From: a virus | Direction: 5' to 3' (one strand) | Length of the DNA stretch: 64,000 bases | Virus record (IMG/VR): IMGVR_UViG_3300024264_000015 | Location: 1-64,000 of that record | Shown: positions 48,602-58,334 of the stretch, in pieces | Numbering within the stretch: position 1 is the stretch's first letter | Layout: every line of letters begins with the position of its first letter | Made by a program: the position numbers and the translations under genes | The notes under the pieces: generated by a model | Databases searched by the model: none | What the model was told of the DNA's origin: nothing | The model's input: only the letters and a program-made list of their open reading frames with translations

Positions 48602-51600
48602 TTATTCTGTCCATGTTGAACCGTCCCAGTAACTTGCACTAAAGTCGCTTATACTTGCGACTTCCGTGTCAAAGATTGTACCCGCCTGAGACGCTGTTAT
48701 TCTTTCAAATACTGTGGTACTCGTATTAAATGTAGTTGTGGTAAGGTGGTCAGTATCTCTAGTAGTTTCTGTTACCTTACCTGTGGCAAATGTTGTGGTT
48801 GTTGTTTTGCCTGTTTCAAATTCTGTTGTTCTAGTAGTTTCAAAAGTAGTTGTTGTGTCATACGCTGTAGACTTAGATGTCGTTGTAGACCTATTTGTCT
48901 CAAATGTAGATACTGTACTTCTGCTTGATGCTGTATCTCTTGCAGTAAGTGTTGCTCTAGCAGTATTAAATGTACTTGTAGTTTCTCTACTAGATTGCGT
49001 AGCTCTAGTGGTTATTGTTCCTAAAGTTGTAGCATATACTGTTGTTGTATCTCTACTTGTAGTTGTTCCTCTAGCTGTATTGAACGTAGTAGTAGTTGCT
49101 CTAGAAGTTCCTGTTACTCTTTGTGAGCCTCTACTTGTTAAGTATGCTGTTTCATATGCAGTACTTCTTGATGTGTTTGTATTTCTAGTAGTTCCGAATG
49201 ATGTATTATCTACATACGCTGTTGTTCTTGAAGTTTCTGTTCCTCTGCTTGTATTTGTGCTTCTACTTGTATTTGTACTTCTGCTTGTTGTAAATACTGT
49301 ATTATCTACATATGCTGTTGTATAGTTTGTATTTACTAAGAATACAGTAGTGAAATTAGTACTATCTACGTATGCGGTTGTTCTTGTAGTATTCGTATTT
49401 CTTGTAGTTGCAAAACTTGTATTATCTACATAGGCTGTTGTTCTACTTGTTTCAGTAGTTCTAGAAGTGTTTGTTGCTTGTGTAGTTGTATATGCAGTTT
49501 CATTTGTAAATGATGTATTATCTACATATGCTGTTGTAAATGATGTATTATCTACATACGCTGTTGTTCTTGAAGTATTTGTGCTTCTTGTAGTTGAGAA
49601 TGAAGTATTATCTACATAAGCTGTTGTAAATGATGTATTATCTACATACGCGGTTGTTCTAGCTGTATTTGTACTTCTTGTAGTTGAGAATGAAGTATTA
49701 TCTACATATGCTGTTGAGAAACTTGTATTATCTACATATGCTGTTGTTCTAGCTGTATTTGTGTTTCTTGTAGTTGCAAATGCAGTGTTATCTACATATG
49801 CTGTTGTAAATGAAGTGTTATAACTTGTGTTGTTTGTAAATCCTGTATCTCTACTTGTGTTAGTGGCTTGTGTTGTATTATATGCTGTGCTATTTGTAAA
49901 CCCAGTATTTCTACTTGTATTCGTTGCTTGTGTTGTATTATATGAAGTAGAGTTTGTAAAGCCTGTATTTCTACTTGTATTTGTAGCCTGTGTAGTTGTT
50001 CTAGATGTATTCGTGTTTCTAGAAGTGTTTGTGTTTCTACTTGTATTTGTTGCTTGCGTAGTATTGTAAGCAGTATTTCTAGAAGTATTCGTGTTTCTAC
50101 TTGTATTCGTTGCTTGTGAAGTATTGTAAGCAGTATTAAATGAAGTATTATTTGCAAATCCTGTAGACCTAGTTGTATTATATGAAGTATTACGTGCACC
50201 AGTTGCTCTAGTTGTATTTACTTGTCTAAATGCTGAACTTGCAGAAGTACCTGTTCTTCTTTGATAAGTTCCAGAATATCCACTATTCTGACCACCACCC
50301 CAGCCGGAATAATAGTTTCCTGGGCTAGACCAGTATACTGTAGTAATTCTATTGTAGTAATAAGTCAGGTATGAAGTAGAGTCTGTAGTTGACCTTGTAG
50401 TTCCATAAGAAGTATTCCTACTAGTATTTGTACCTCTAATTGTACCTCTACTTGTACCAAATGATGTGTTATCTACATAAGCTGTACTGTTTGTAAATCC
50501 TGTACCTCTAGTTGTTCCGAATGAAGTGTTGTCTACATATGCTGTACTATTTGTAAATGAAGTAGAGTTTGTAAATGAAGTACTAAAAGATGTGTTGTCT
50601 ACATATGCAGTGCCTCTAGTTGTATTTGTATTTCTTGTTGTACCAAATGAAGTGTTATCTACGTATGCAGTACTTCTACTTGTGTTTGTATTTCTACTTG
50701 TTCCAAAAGAGGTGTTATCTACATAAGCAGTAGACCTACTTGTATTTGTACTTCTTGTTGTGCTTCTTGTTGTACTTCTCGATGTATTTGTTGCTTGAGT
50801 AGTTGTATACGAAGTAGAGTTTGTAAATCCTGTAGACCTAGAAGTATTTGTAGATTGTGTAGTTGTTCTAGATGTATTTGTTGCTTGAGTAGTTGTATAC
50901 GAAGTATTATTAGTAAATCCTGTACTTCTACTTGTATTCGTAGACTGTGTAGTTGTTCTACTCGTATTAGTAGATTGTGTAGTATCATAACTTGTATTGT
51001 TACTAAATCCTGTACTTCTACTTGTGTTAGTAGACTGTGTAGTTGTTCTACTTGTGTTTGTACTTCTAGCTGTATTTGTATTTCTTGTTGTACCAAATGA
51101 AGTGTTGTCTACATATGCTGTTGCTGTTCCATATACAGTAGTTCTAGAAGTGTTTGTTGCTTGTGTAGTTGTATACGAAGTAGAGTTTGTAAATCCTGTG
51201 TCTCTTGATGTATTTGTATTTCTACTTGTAGTTACACTTGTATTAGAAGCTCTAGAAGTTGTTCTACTCGTATTAGTAGATTGTGTAGTATCATAACTTG
51301 TATTATTCGTAAATCCTGTATTATCTACATAAGCTGTTGATGTATTATATACAGTAGTTCTAGAAGTGTTTGTTGCTTGTGTAGTTGTATACGCTGTCTG
51401 GTTTGTAAATCCTGTAGACCTAGATGTACCAATTACAGTATCAAAACTTGTAACATATGTTGTAGTTGTATTGTAGTTGGTAGTAGTGCTACGTGCGGTA
51501 TTAAAGGTCGTAGTAGTTGTATACGTAGTAGTAGTATCGTGACTTGTTAAAAAAGTGGTTGTAGTTGTATACGCTGTTGTAGTATTAAATACTGTTGTAG

Positions 51601-52018
51601 TACCTTGTGTAGTTGTAAAGGTAGTTGTAGTATTGAATGTTGTAGTAGTTGTAAATAGAGTTGTAGTTGTAGTGGTTGTATTATATGTTGTAGTCGTATT
51701 GTGAGTAGTGCTTCTACTTGTATTCGTAGCTCTATCCGTATCAAATGTTGTTACTCTATCTGTGTTATATGTTGTTGTTGTGCCACGAGTTGTATCAAAT
51801 CCAGTAGTCGTATTAAACGCTGTTACCTGTACACCTGATATGGTAGTTCTAGCTGTTGCTGTATTTCTTGAAGTTTCGTGAACGACAGAAAATGGCCCTT
51901 CTAGAGCACCACTATCGTTTACGTATACTTCATTAACCCTTCGTATTGTGCCATTGTCGTTGATGGCGAGAAAGGATATCTGACGTAATGTACCATTGTC
52001 ATTAACATATATTGCCAT
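48602..52018 (-). CDS. Giant threonine-rich repeat protein, tail fibre/adhesin-like, 1138 aa
   Basis: The N-terminal 45 residues contain three related beta units (AIYVNDNGTLRQISFL, AINDNGTIRRVNEV, VYVNDSGALEGPF), as in phage fibre attachment parts. About 1000 residues follow of Thr, Ser, Asn and small residues with bulky ones (F, Y, R, Q) at alternate spacings of 6 and 4, i.e. a ten-residue repeat with some 16-residue variants. A unique Tyr/Gly-rich stretch lies near residues 545-600. The C-terminus ends ASYWDGSTWTE, probably a tip. It is likely an extended beta fibre. The repeat may carry O-glycans, which is speculation. Confidence 0.7.
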   Translation of the reverse strand: MAIYVNDNGTLRQISFLAINDNGTIRRVNEVYVNDSGALEGPFSVVHETSRNTATARTTISGVQVTAFNTTTGFDTTRGTTTTYNTDRVTTFDTDRATNTSRSTTHNTTTTYNTTTTTTTLFTTTTTFNTTTTFTTTQGTTTVFNTTTAYTTTTTFLTSHDTTTTYTTTTTFNTARSTTTNYNTTTTYVTSFDTVIGTSRSTGFTNQTAYTTTQATNTSRTTVYNTSTAYVDNTGFTNNTSYDTTQSTNTSRTTSRASNTSVTTSRNTNTSRDTGFTNSTSYTTTQATNTSRTTVYGTATAYVDNTSFGTTRNTNTARSTNTSRTTTQSTNTSRSTGFSNNTSYDTTQSTNTSRTTTQSTNTSRSTGFTNNTSYTTTQATNTSRTTTQSTNTSRSTGFTNSTSYTTTQATNTSRSTTRSTTRSTNTSRSTAYVDNTSFGTSRNTNTSRSTAYVDNTSFGTTRNTNTTRGTAYVDNTSFSTSFTNSTSFTNSTAYVDNTSFGTTRGTGFTNSTAYVDNTSFGTSRGTIRGTNTSRNTSYGTTRSTTDSTSYLTYYYNRITTVYWSSPGNYYSGWGGGQNSGYSGTYQRRTGTSASSAFRQVNTTRATGARNTSYNTTRSTGFANNTSFNTAYNTSQATNTSRNTNTSRNTAYNTTQATNTSRNTNTSRNTNTSRTTTQATNTSRNTGFTNSTSYNTTQATNTSRNTGFTNSTAYNTTQATNTSRDTGFTNNTSYNTSFTTAYVDNTAFATTRNTNTARTTAYVDNTSFSTAYVDNTSFSTTRSTNTARTTAYVDNTSFTTAYVDNTSFSTTRSTNTSRTTAYVDNTSFTTAYVDNTSFTNETAYTTTQATNTSRTTETSRTTAYVDNTSFATTRNTNTTRTTAYVDSTNFTTVFLVNTNYTTAYVDNTVFTTSRSTNTSRSTNTSRGTETSRTTAYVDNTSFGTTRNTNTSRSTAYETAYLTSRGSQRVTGTSRATTTTFNTARGTTTSRDTTTVYATTLGTITTRATQSSRETTSTFNTARATLTARDTASSRSTVSTFETNRSTTTSKSTAYDTTTTFETTRTTEFETGKTTTTTFATGKVTETTRDTDHLTTTTFNTSTTVFERITASQAGTIFDTEVASISDFSASYWDGSTWTE
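48700..51850 (-). repeat. Degenerate tandem DNA repeats encoding the Thr-rich protein
   Basis: The region is built from short near-identical units, such as those for TAYVDNTSF, TNTSRTT and GFTNSTSY, in varied order. Identical copies of 15-20 bases recur many times. Such sequence should recombine easily and vary in length between related phages. Confidence 0.7.
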
Positions 52019-52021
52019 TTT

Positions 52022-52243
52022 TTAACTCGAATAGACAAACCATACATGACCGTCACTCGTTCCTGAAGTATTTGTTGGTGCTGTTGTTGTTATTGTAAAA
52101 GGTAGTCTAGCTTTTGCGATAGTACCAGAGCCAATCTTTCCTGATGCGACCGCTCCTTGAAAGTTTCTGCTAGAGTCAACTACCTGTGTTCCATCAATCT
52201 TGATACCTGCGTCTTCGATGTTAAAATCTAATTTTTGTCCCAT
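52022..52243 (-). CDS. Small structural protein, 73 aa
   Basis: The protein has a beta-rich layout (LDFNIEDAGIKIDGTQVVD, then IGSGTIAKARLPFTITT, ending DGHVWFVYSS), which resembles pieces of phage fibre C-termini. It lies between the two giant fibre genes, three bases from the first and two from the second. It may be a fibre cap. Unrecognised. Confidence 0.55.
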   Translation of the reverse strand: MGQKLDFNIEDAGIKIDGTQVVDSSRNFQGAVASGKIGSGTIAKARLPFTITTTAPTNTSGTSDGHVWFVYSS

Positions 52244-52244
52244 T

Positions 52245-55200
52245 TTATACCTCTATTGTTGTTCTTATGAACTTGTATGCCATTGTGTCTGCACTTGCTG
52301 GCGTTACTCTTAATCTTACATTACCTGCACTTACATCTGCGTCAAATGTTGCTTGTGCTCCATTGTCAAAGATAGACGCGTACTGTGTTAAGTATACATC
52401 TGACCCATCATGGAATAGGAAAATTTCTAATGCTTGATAATCTGAATCTGTTGTGTTTTTAATCTGTACTACATATTTAGCAGTTCTAAATACAGTAGTT
52501 GCAAAACTATCTAGTGTAAATACTGTCGTTGCAGATGAACTTCCTGTACCAACATCCATACCAGCTACTTCGTCTATGTGAAGTTTTTGTGGTGGATTAG
52601 TGTCTTGAATACCTATGCTACCTGCTACATTTACTTTATTAGATGTGCTTCCACCAAACCCTAAATCTCCTCCAAATGTAATACTTCCTGTCATTGTTTT
52701 ACCACCAAGTGCTGCACTTGATAATTGTGTAGTTGTTATAGAGTTATTTGCAATCTCACTTGACCCAATAGCGTTTGCTGCTATTTTACTGGCGTCTATA
52801 GCATTGTCTTGAATTTTTGCAGTTGTTACTGAATTACCAGCTAATTGTGCTGTATTAATTAGACCATCTTGTATAAAGCTAACGCTATTTATTGCGTTTG
52901 CAGCTAGTTGTGTTGCTGTGATAGAAGCGTTTGGTATTTTTGCAGAAGTAATAGCATTATCAGCTATCTCTACTGCTGTTATTGTACCATTTGGTATTTT
53001 AGCACCTGATACAGAGTTATCAGCTAATTTACCTACTGTTACTGCTCCTGTGCCTATTTGTTCTTCTGTTACTGCACCTGAAGCTATTTTGTTTACTGTT
53101 ACGGAGTTAGAACCAAGTTTTGCTTCTGTTACAGAACCAGTTGATAAATGAATAGCATCTATACTTCCTGTTACTAACTCTGCTGAATCAACGGAGTTAG
53201 AAGCAATATGTCTGGCTAGTACAGCGTCTGTTGCTAGTTTAGTAGCATCTATTGAGTTGTCAGCCATATTGCCTGTAGCAATAGTATTGGCTGCTATTTT
53301 TCCTGTTGTGACCGAGGCGTCTGCTAGATGCTCGTTATCTATACTTCCTGCAACATAATGTTCTGAATTTATAACATCATCTGCTATTTTTGTGCCGTCT
53401 ACTATGTCTGCGGCTAAATGTATTCTGTCTATACTGCCTGATACGAGTTCTGAACTGTCTACAGAGTTTGCTGCTAAGTGTAATGCTCCTACAGAGCCAG
53501 TAATTAATTCTGAAGCTCCGACAGCATTTGCTGCTATCTTACTAGCGTCTACAGCATTTGTTCCTATTTTTGCACTTATTACTGCACCAGAAGCTAACTG
53601 TGTAGAGCCTACTGCTCCTCCAGCTATTTCTGCAGCTCCTACAGCATTGTCTGCTATATGAGAAGCATCAATAGACCCTGTTGATATTTTATTAGCATTT
53701 ATTGCGTTATTTGCAATGTTTGGCCCTGTAATAGTTTCTGAGCCTACTTTGGCACCAGTGACTGCGTCATCTGCTAAGTGTATAGTATCAATGCTACCTG
53801 TCACTAATTCTGCTGAATCTACTGAGTTTGCTGCTAGTTCACTTGCTGTTATGCTTCCTGCGACTATCTTACTTGCATTTACTGTGTTGTTTGCAATCGC
53901 ACTTGCTGTTCCTGTTAAGTTACCTGTAACGTTGCCTTCTACATTTGCTACTATAGTACCTGTTGTAATTGTTAGGTCACCTGTTGAAGCACCTGTAAAT
54001 GTGCCTGTACCTACTTTAAATTTATCTTCACTTTCATCAAATCCTATAAATGCGTTATTTGAATCTCCTCTTTCAATTACTATACCAGCGTCTCCATTTG
54101 GAGACCCTGTTGTACCTGTACCTAATTCTAATAATGGGTCAGATATTGTAGTTGTAGTAGAGTTAACAGTCGTTGTTGTACCGTTTACTGTTAAGTTTCC
54201 TGAAAGTGTAACGTTTCCTGTGAATGTTTGACCACCTAATGCATCTGATTTAAGTTCAGAAGCTGATACTGCATTTGCTGATATTTCACTGTTACCAACT
54301 GCATTTGCGGCTATCTTTGCTCCTGTTACAGCATTGCCTGCTATATGTATTGCATCAATAGAGCCAGAGATTAATTCTGCGCTGTCTACTGAATTGTCTG
54401 CTAGTTCGCTTGAACCTACAGCACCTGCATTGATGTGTCTTGCTAGTATTTGGTCTGTTGCAATTTTTGCTGAAGTAACTTGGTTAGCTGCAATATGTAT
54501 TGTGTCAATACTACCAGTTGCTATTTCTGAACTATCTATTGAGTTTTCAGCTATATGTGTTACATCTATAACACCTGTACCTATTTTTGCAGCAGTGATT
54601 GAATTATCCCCTAAATGTATAGTATCTATACTACCTGTTACTAACTCTGCTGAATCTACTGAGTTTGCTCCTAAGTGGTCTGCTGTTATTGTTGCTGTAG
54701 GTATGTGTCTTGCAACGATTGAATTTTGTGCTATCTTAGTTCCGTCTACTGCGTTATCTGCAATATTGGCTAAGGCTATTGTATTGGCGGCTATTTTTGC
54801 GCCTGTTACTTGTAAGTTTCCTATATGTGCAGTATCTATACTACCATCTACTAAATGTTCTGAATCTATTGAGTCATCTGCAATTTTTGAGCCACTTACT
54901 GCATCCGCTCCTATTTTTCCACTAGTTACTGCTCCTGTACCTATTTTTGCTTCTGTTACTTGTGAAGCTCCAATATGTATAGTATCAATGCTACCTGATA
55001 CAAGTTCAGAACTATCAATAGAGTTTGCAGCTATTTGTGTAGAACCTACACTATTAATTCCTACATTGGAACTATTTACTATTGCTGTCCAACCCATGTT
55101 AGCGTGTGCTGAACATTGGTAATACAATATTTGAGGAGTAGTACTCGTAACGGCAATTTCTGTGTATGCACCTGAACTTCCTGCTGTTCCGTTATTTGTA

Positions 55201-56120
55201 ACTCCTGTAGTATAAGCCGTTGTTTTATTGGCTTCTAAATAAAATCTGAAAGGATGGTTAGCGTTTGACGAGTCATCTTGCTTAAATTTATAGGTATTCC
55301 CAGGTTGTAATACTAATACTGGAGACTCTTTGCTTTCGAACTTATATCCTAGAGTGCTACCATTTCCGTAGTCACCATGTGCGGAAGTTTTTGTAACAAC
55401 CGTTACATCATATTCATAAGTTCCAAATTCTTGAATTGATTTTGCGTTCTTGTGTATTTCACTTGAAGTAACATTATCAGCAACTATTTTTGCTGTACTC
55501 ACTGAATTTGTGCTTAGTTTTGCACCTGTTACTTGTAAAGCTCCAATATGTATAGTGTCAATACTACCTGTTATTAGTTCGCTAGAGTCTACTGAGTTTG
55601 CGCCAAGTTGTGTTGAAGTAATACTCCCATCAGCAATATGATGAGCAGTAACTGCATTTTGGGCAATCCTCGCTGTTGTTATTTGATTTTCAGCAATCTT
55701 GTCTGTAGTTACAGCATTATCAGCTATCTGTAATGTTTCGATTGCGTTTGTTGCTATCTCTGAAGTGTCTACTGAGTTTGCAGCTATCTCGTTGGAAGTA
55801 ACAGCGTTAGCAGCTATTTTGGCTGTTGTGACTTGTCCTGTTCCAAGGTGAATAGTATCAATAGAACCACTTACTAACTCACTTGAATCTACTGAGTTTG
55901 CAGATATACCTGCGTTTGTTACTGAGTTATCTCCTACACCTGTTACCGCACTAGCTTGTAGCTGTGCAGCTCCAACAGAGTTTGTAGCAAGTTCTGAGGT
56001 GGTAATAGCATTAACTGCTATTTCAGAAGCACCAATAGCATTTGCAGCTATCTTTGATGCTACTACACTATTGTTTCCTATTGAATCTTGTTGTACTAAA
56101 AATTTACCGATTAGTGGCAT
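52245..56120 (-). CDS. Decapeptide-repeat tail fibre with a cupredoxin domain, 1291 aa
   Basis: Most of the protein is a ten-residue repeat, such as KIAANAVTSN and ELVTGSIDTI, in exact register, more than 80 copies in three blocks (about 21-230, 360-630, 740-1150). A cupredoxin-like domain interrupts it at about 228-350, with H289, C336, H339 and M342 as a full type-1 copper set (C-x2-H-x2-M). A second module at about 631-735 (NLTVNGTTTTVNSTTTTISD) is common in marine phage fibres. A globular C-terminal domain begins near 1180 (TTVFRTAKYVVQIKN). It is likely a long side fibre. Confidence 0.8.
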   Translation of the reverse strand: MPLIGKFLVQQDSIGNNSVVASKIAANAIGASEIAVNAITTSELATNSVGAAQLQASAVTGVGDNSVTNAGISANSVDSSELVSGSIDTIHLGTGQVTTAKIAANAVTSNEIAANSVDTSEIATNAIETLQIADNAVTTDKIAENQITTARIAQNAVTAHHIADGSITSTQLGANSVDSSELITGSIDTIHIGALQVTGAKLSTNSVSTAKIVADNVTSSEIHKNAKSIQEFGTYEYDVTVVTKTSAHGDYGNGSTLGYKFESKESPVLVLQPGNTYKFKQDDSSNANHPFRFYLEANKTTAYTTGVTNNGTAGSSGAYTEIAVTSTTPQILYYQCSAHANMGWTAIVNSSNVGINSVGSTQIAANSIDSSELVSGSIDTIHIGASQVTEAKIGTGAVTSGKIGADAVSGSKIADDSIDSEHLVDGSIDTAHIGNLQVTGAKIAANTIALANIADNAVDGTKIAQNSIVARHIPTATITADHLGANSVDSAELVTGSIDTIHLGDNSITAAKIGTGVIDVTHIAENSIDSSEIATGSIDTIHIAANQVTSAKIATDQILARHINAGAVGSSELADNSVDSAELISGSIDAIHIAGNAVTGAKIAANAVGNSEISANAVSASELKSDALGGQTFTGNVTLSGNLTVNGTTTTVNSTTTTISDPLLELGTGTTGSPNGDAGIVIERGDSNNAFIGFDESEDKFKVGTGTFTGASTGDLTITTGTIVANVEGNVTGNLTGTASAIANNTVNASKIVAGSITASELAANSVDSAELVTGSIDTIHLADDAVTGAKVGSETITGPNIANNAINANKISTGSIDASHIADNAVGAAEIAGGAVGSTQLASGAVISAKIGTNAVDASKIAANAVGASELITGSVGALHLAANSVDSSELVSGSIDRIHLAADIVDGTKIADDVINSEHYVAGSIDNEHLADASVTTGKIAANTIATGNMADNSIDATKLATDAVLARHIASNSVDSAELVTGSIDAIHLSTGSVTEAKLGSNSVTVNKIASGAVTEEQIGTGAVTVGKLADNSVSGAKIPNGTITAVEIADNAITSAKIPNASITATQLAANAINSVSFIQDGLINTAQLAGNSVTTAKIQDNAIDASKIAANAIGSSEIANNSITTTQLSSAALGGKTMTGSITFGGDLGFGGSTSNKVNVAGSIGIQDTNPPQKLHIDEVAGMDVGTGSSSATTVFTLDSFATTVFRTAKYVVQIKNTTDSDYQALEIFLFHDGSDVYLTQYASIFDNGAQATFDADVSAGNVRLRVTPASADTMAYKFIRTTIEV

Positions 56121-56121
56121 T

Positions 56122-56454
56122 TTATGTTTGCTCCAAATAAGATAGAACTACGTCTATCGAGCTTGACGTGTTTGACTGTACTTTAATTGCATCACCAGCT
56201 TCTAATACTACTTTTGCGTCTCCACCAATTGGTGCGAGTGTTGAACCTGCTGGTATTTCTATTCCATGAACTATACTGATGTGATTAGTTGTACTTGCGT
56301 CATAAAATTGAGCAGTAGCATTTATATCTGCGCCGCCAACATTACATAGATATAAACCTATAATCGTTGTTGTTGTTGAACTAGGACAAGTGTATACTGT
56401 AGATAAACTTGTTCCTATGTCATTTCCTGTTGCTGTTTTAAATGCTGATGCCAT
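56122..56454 (-). CDS. Small phage structural protein, 110 aa
   Basis: A beta-rich protein (TIIGLYLCNVGGADINATAQF, EIPAGSTLAPIGG, VVLEAGDAIKVQS) of a type common among virion proteins of marine phages. It starts one base before the next larger gene region. Its role is inferred as a fibre or baseplate accessory. Confidence 0.6.
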   Translation of the reverse strand: MASAFKTATGNDIGTSLSTVYTCPSSTTTTIIGLYLCNVGGADINATAQFYDASTTNHISIVHGIEIPAGSTLAPIGGDAKVVLEAGDAIKVQSNTSSSIDVVLSYLEQT

Positions 56455-56458
56455 AATC

Positions 56459-56668
56459 TTATCCTAATGCTATCGAGAAAGCTACTAGGTCATCTGTTGT
56501 TAATGCTCCTGGTACATGACTGGCTATAGTTATTATTGAGCCGTCTGCTTTCTTTGTATAAATCTTTTGGTCAGCCACATTCATAGCAAGTTCATGTGTT
56601 TGTAAATCGCTTGACTGTGGCACAGATAATGCTGTTTCTGACCTTTTTGGTTTAATAACGTGAGACAT
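56459..56668 (-). CDS. Fibre N-terminal-type small protein, 69 aa
   Basis: It contains IKPKRSETALSVPQSSDLQTHELAMNVADQKIYTKKADGSI, the KRS..P..L..(G/H)ELAxNxAD.KxYxKxxDG pattern of fibre attachment modules. Here it is a separate short gene, not fused to a fibre. It may be an adaptor or a remnant. Confidence 0.6.
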   Translation of the reverse strand: MSHVIKPKRSETALSVPQSSDLQTHELAMNVADQKIYTKKADGSIITIASHVPGALTTDDLVAFSIALG

Positions 56669-56670
56669 TC

Positions 56671-58314
56671 TTAGAAAGTACCTCCGTCTAATGTGTTAGT
56701 CCATGTTATTGTTCCGTTGTTTCCTACTTGTAATACTTGTCCTACAGAGTGTGTAGAGTCGTATGTTCCGATTGATAAAGAAGCAAAAGAGCTACCACCA
56801 TTTGCACCATATAATAGTGTACCTTCTGGTAGTGCGCTTACTCCTTTTAATCTTGCTGTGTCTGAATTAAGTTCTATTGTAGTATTATCTACATTTACAG
56901 ATAATGTATTTCCTGATTTTGCTAAACCGTTTCCTGCTGTAACACTACCAGCTCCTGAGAACTGTGTAAATGTTAAACTATCTGTACCAATGGAAGCTGA
57001 GCCAGTTATGTTTGAAAGTACAAAACCTGCATCTGCATCACTACCTTCTTCAACAAATGTAAACATACCACCAGTAACTTCTGCTGCACTGTCTGCATCT
57101 GTTGTTCTTGTAAGAACGTATGGGTTTCCAACATCACCTACTGTTGTTACAGAGTAGATACCGTTTTGTTTTCCGTCTGTCTGTGCTTTTACAAGTACTC
57201 TGTCTCCAGATGTTAAGTTAGTGCTATCTATAGAAACCGCACCATTACCACTTGCTGTAAGTGTTGCACCGACGCCACTAGTACCATTATTATAAGTTGT
57301 ATTTAAATTACTCTGTGAGCCAACTCTTACTGAATCTTTGATATCTAGTGCTTGTTTTACAGAATCAACATATGCTTTAGTTGTAGCATCAGTTGCTTGT
57401 GCTGGAGTACCAATATTAGTTATTTTGTTACCGCCCATATCAACTGTTTGTGAGCCTGCGACTGTTAAGCCACCATCAAAGTCAGCTGATTGTGTGAATG
57501 TTGCTGTACCAGTAACTGTTACTGTATCTCCTGAATTATCTCCAAGAATAACATTACCGTCTGCTTTTAACTGTCCGTCTACTTCTAAGTTTGAAGAGAA
57601 AGTCGCATTATTAGTTACTGCTAATGTACCTGCGATTGCTGTATTACCTTCTCCGCTTGTTACTGTGAATTTGTCTGTGTTAATTGTTAAGTTACCAGCA
57701 GCTGATATAGCTCCATTAGAAGATAAAGAATTAACTGTTGCAGAACTTGATACATCTAAAGTACCATTTAAATCTACGTTCTTGCCAAGTTCAATTTCTT
57801 CACTACCGTTTGTGGTAATTAATTTAATATAAGAAGTACCGCCTTCATTAATATCTAACGCTGCTGCATTATCATCTAAGATAGTGATTGAGTTAGATTG
57901 TGAGGCTAAAGATAAAGTACCTCCATGAGTGACTGTTACTGTACCAGCTGCATTTAATCCTAATGCTCCTGCTGATGAAATTGTTATGTCGCCACTTGTT
58001 ACTGTTTTTAAAGTAAGTGCTGAAGCTGAAGTTGCTAATGTATTGTTAGCACCTGTAATTGCTGTAGCCCCAGTAAGTATTCTATCTATTTTACTATCTG
58101 AGCCAACAATAACTGCTGAGTTAGCTGTTAAAGTCCCATGTGCATGGTCGAGCATTGCAACATACAAATCTCCACCGATTGTTGTTACTGCTGAACTACT
58201 AGGGTGACCTATAAATAGCTTTTGCGAATTAGAAGAATACGCTAACTCACCAGCACCTAACGAGGTAGGAGCAGCGGTGGAACTACTTCTTTTGATTTTA
58301 ATGGTTTGTGCCAT
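56671..58314 (-). CDS. Tail fibre protein, 547 aa
   Basis: The N-terminus (MAQTIKIKRSSSTAAPTSL, GAGELAYSSNSQKLFIGHPS) is a virion attachment module. The middle has beta-helix-like repeats (TLDVSSSATVNSLSSNGAIS, GNLTINTDKF, GTLAVTNNATFSSNLEV) and KAYVDSVKQALDIKDSVRVGS, a common fibre block. The C-terminus is beta-rich (GTLLYGANGGSSFASLSIG). It should form a receptor-binding fibre. The attachment module resembles Mtd-type N-domains; no diversity-generating retroelement is seen. Confidence 0.75.
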   Translation of the reverse strand: MAQTIKIKRSSSTAAPTSLGAGELAYSSNSQKLFIGHPSSSAVTTIGGDLYVAMLDHAHGTLTANSAVIVGSDSKIDRILTGATAITGANNTLATSASALTLKTVTSGDITISSAGALGLNAAGTVTVTHGGTLSLASQSNSITILDDNAAALDINEGGTSYIKLITTNGSEEIELGKNVDLNGTLDVSSSATVNSLSSNGAISAAGNLTINTDKFTVTSGEGNTAIAGTLAVTNNATFSSNLEVDGQLKADGNVILGDNSGDTVTVTGTATFTQSADFDGGLTVAGSQTVDMGGNKITNIGTPAQATDATTKAYVDSVKQALDIKDSVRVGSQSNLNTTYNNGTSGVGATLTASGNGAVSIDSTNLTSGDRVLVKAQTDGKQNGIYSVTTVGDVGNPYVLTRTTDADSAAEVTGGMFTFVEEGSDADAGFVLSNITGSASIGTDSLTFTQFSGAGSVTAGNGLAKSGNTLSVNVDNTTIELNSDTARLKGVSALPEGTLLYGANGGSSFASLSIGTYDSTHSVGQVLQVGNNGTITWTNTLDGGTF

Positions 58315-58334
58315 GATTATTTCCTATCGAGCTA

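Noticed and set aside
48700-51850. CRISPR array suggested by many short repeats
   Set aside because: Repeats are degenerate, of unequal spacing, in frame and coding; there are no uniform spacers or cas genes.
48714-58207. Long rightward frames opposite the tail-fibre genes
   Set aside because: They are antisense images of Thr/Ser/Ala-rich repeats, giving Val/Leu/Ala-rich nonsense without ribosome binding sites or promoters.
56671-58314. Diversity-generating retroelement linked to the Mtd-like fibre
   Set aside because: No reverse transcriptase, template repeat or adenine-biased variable repeat is seen in the window.
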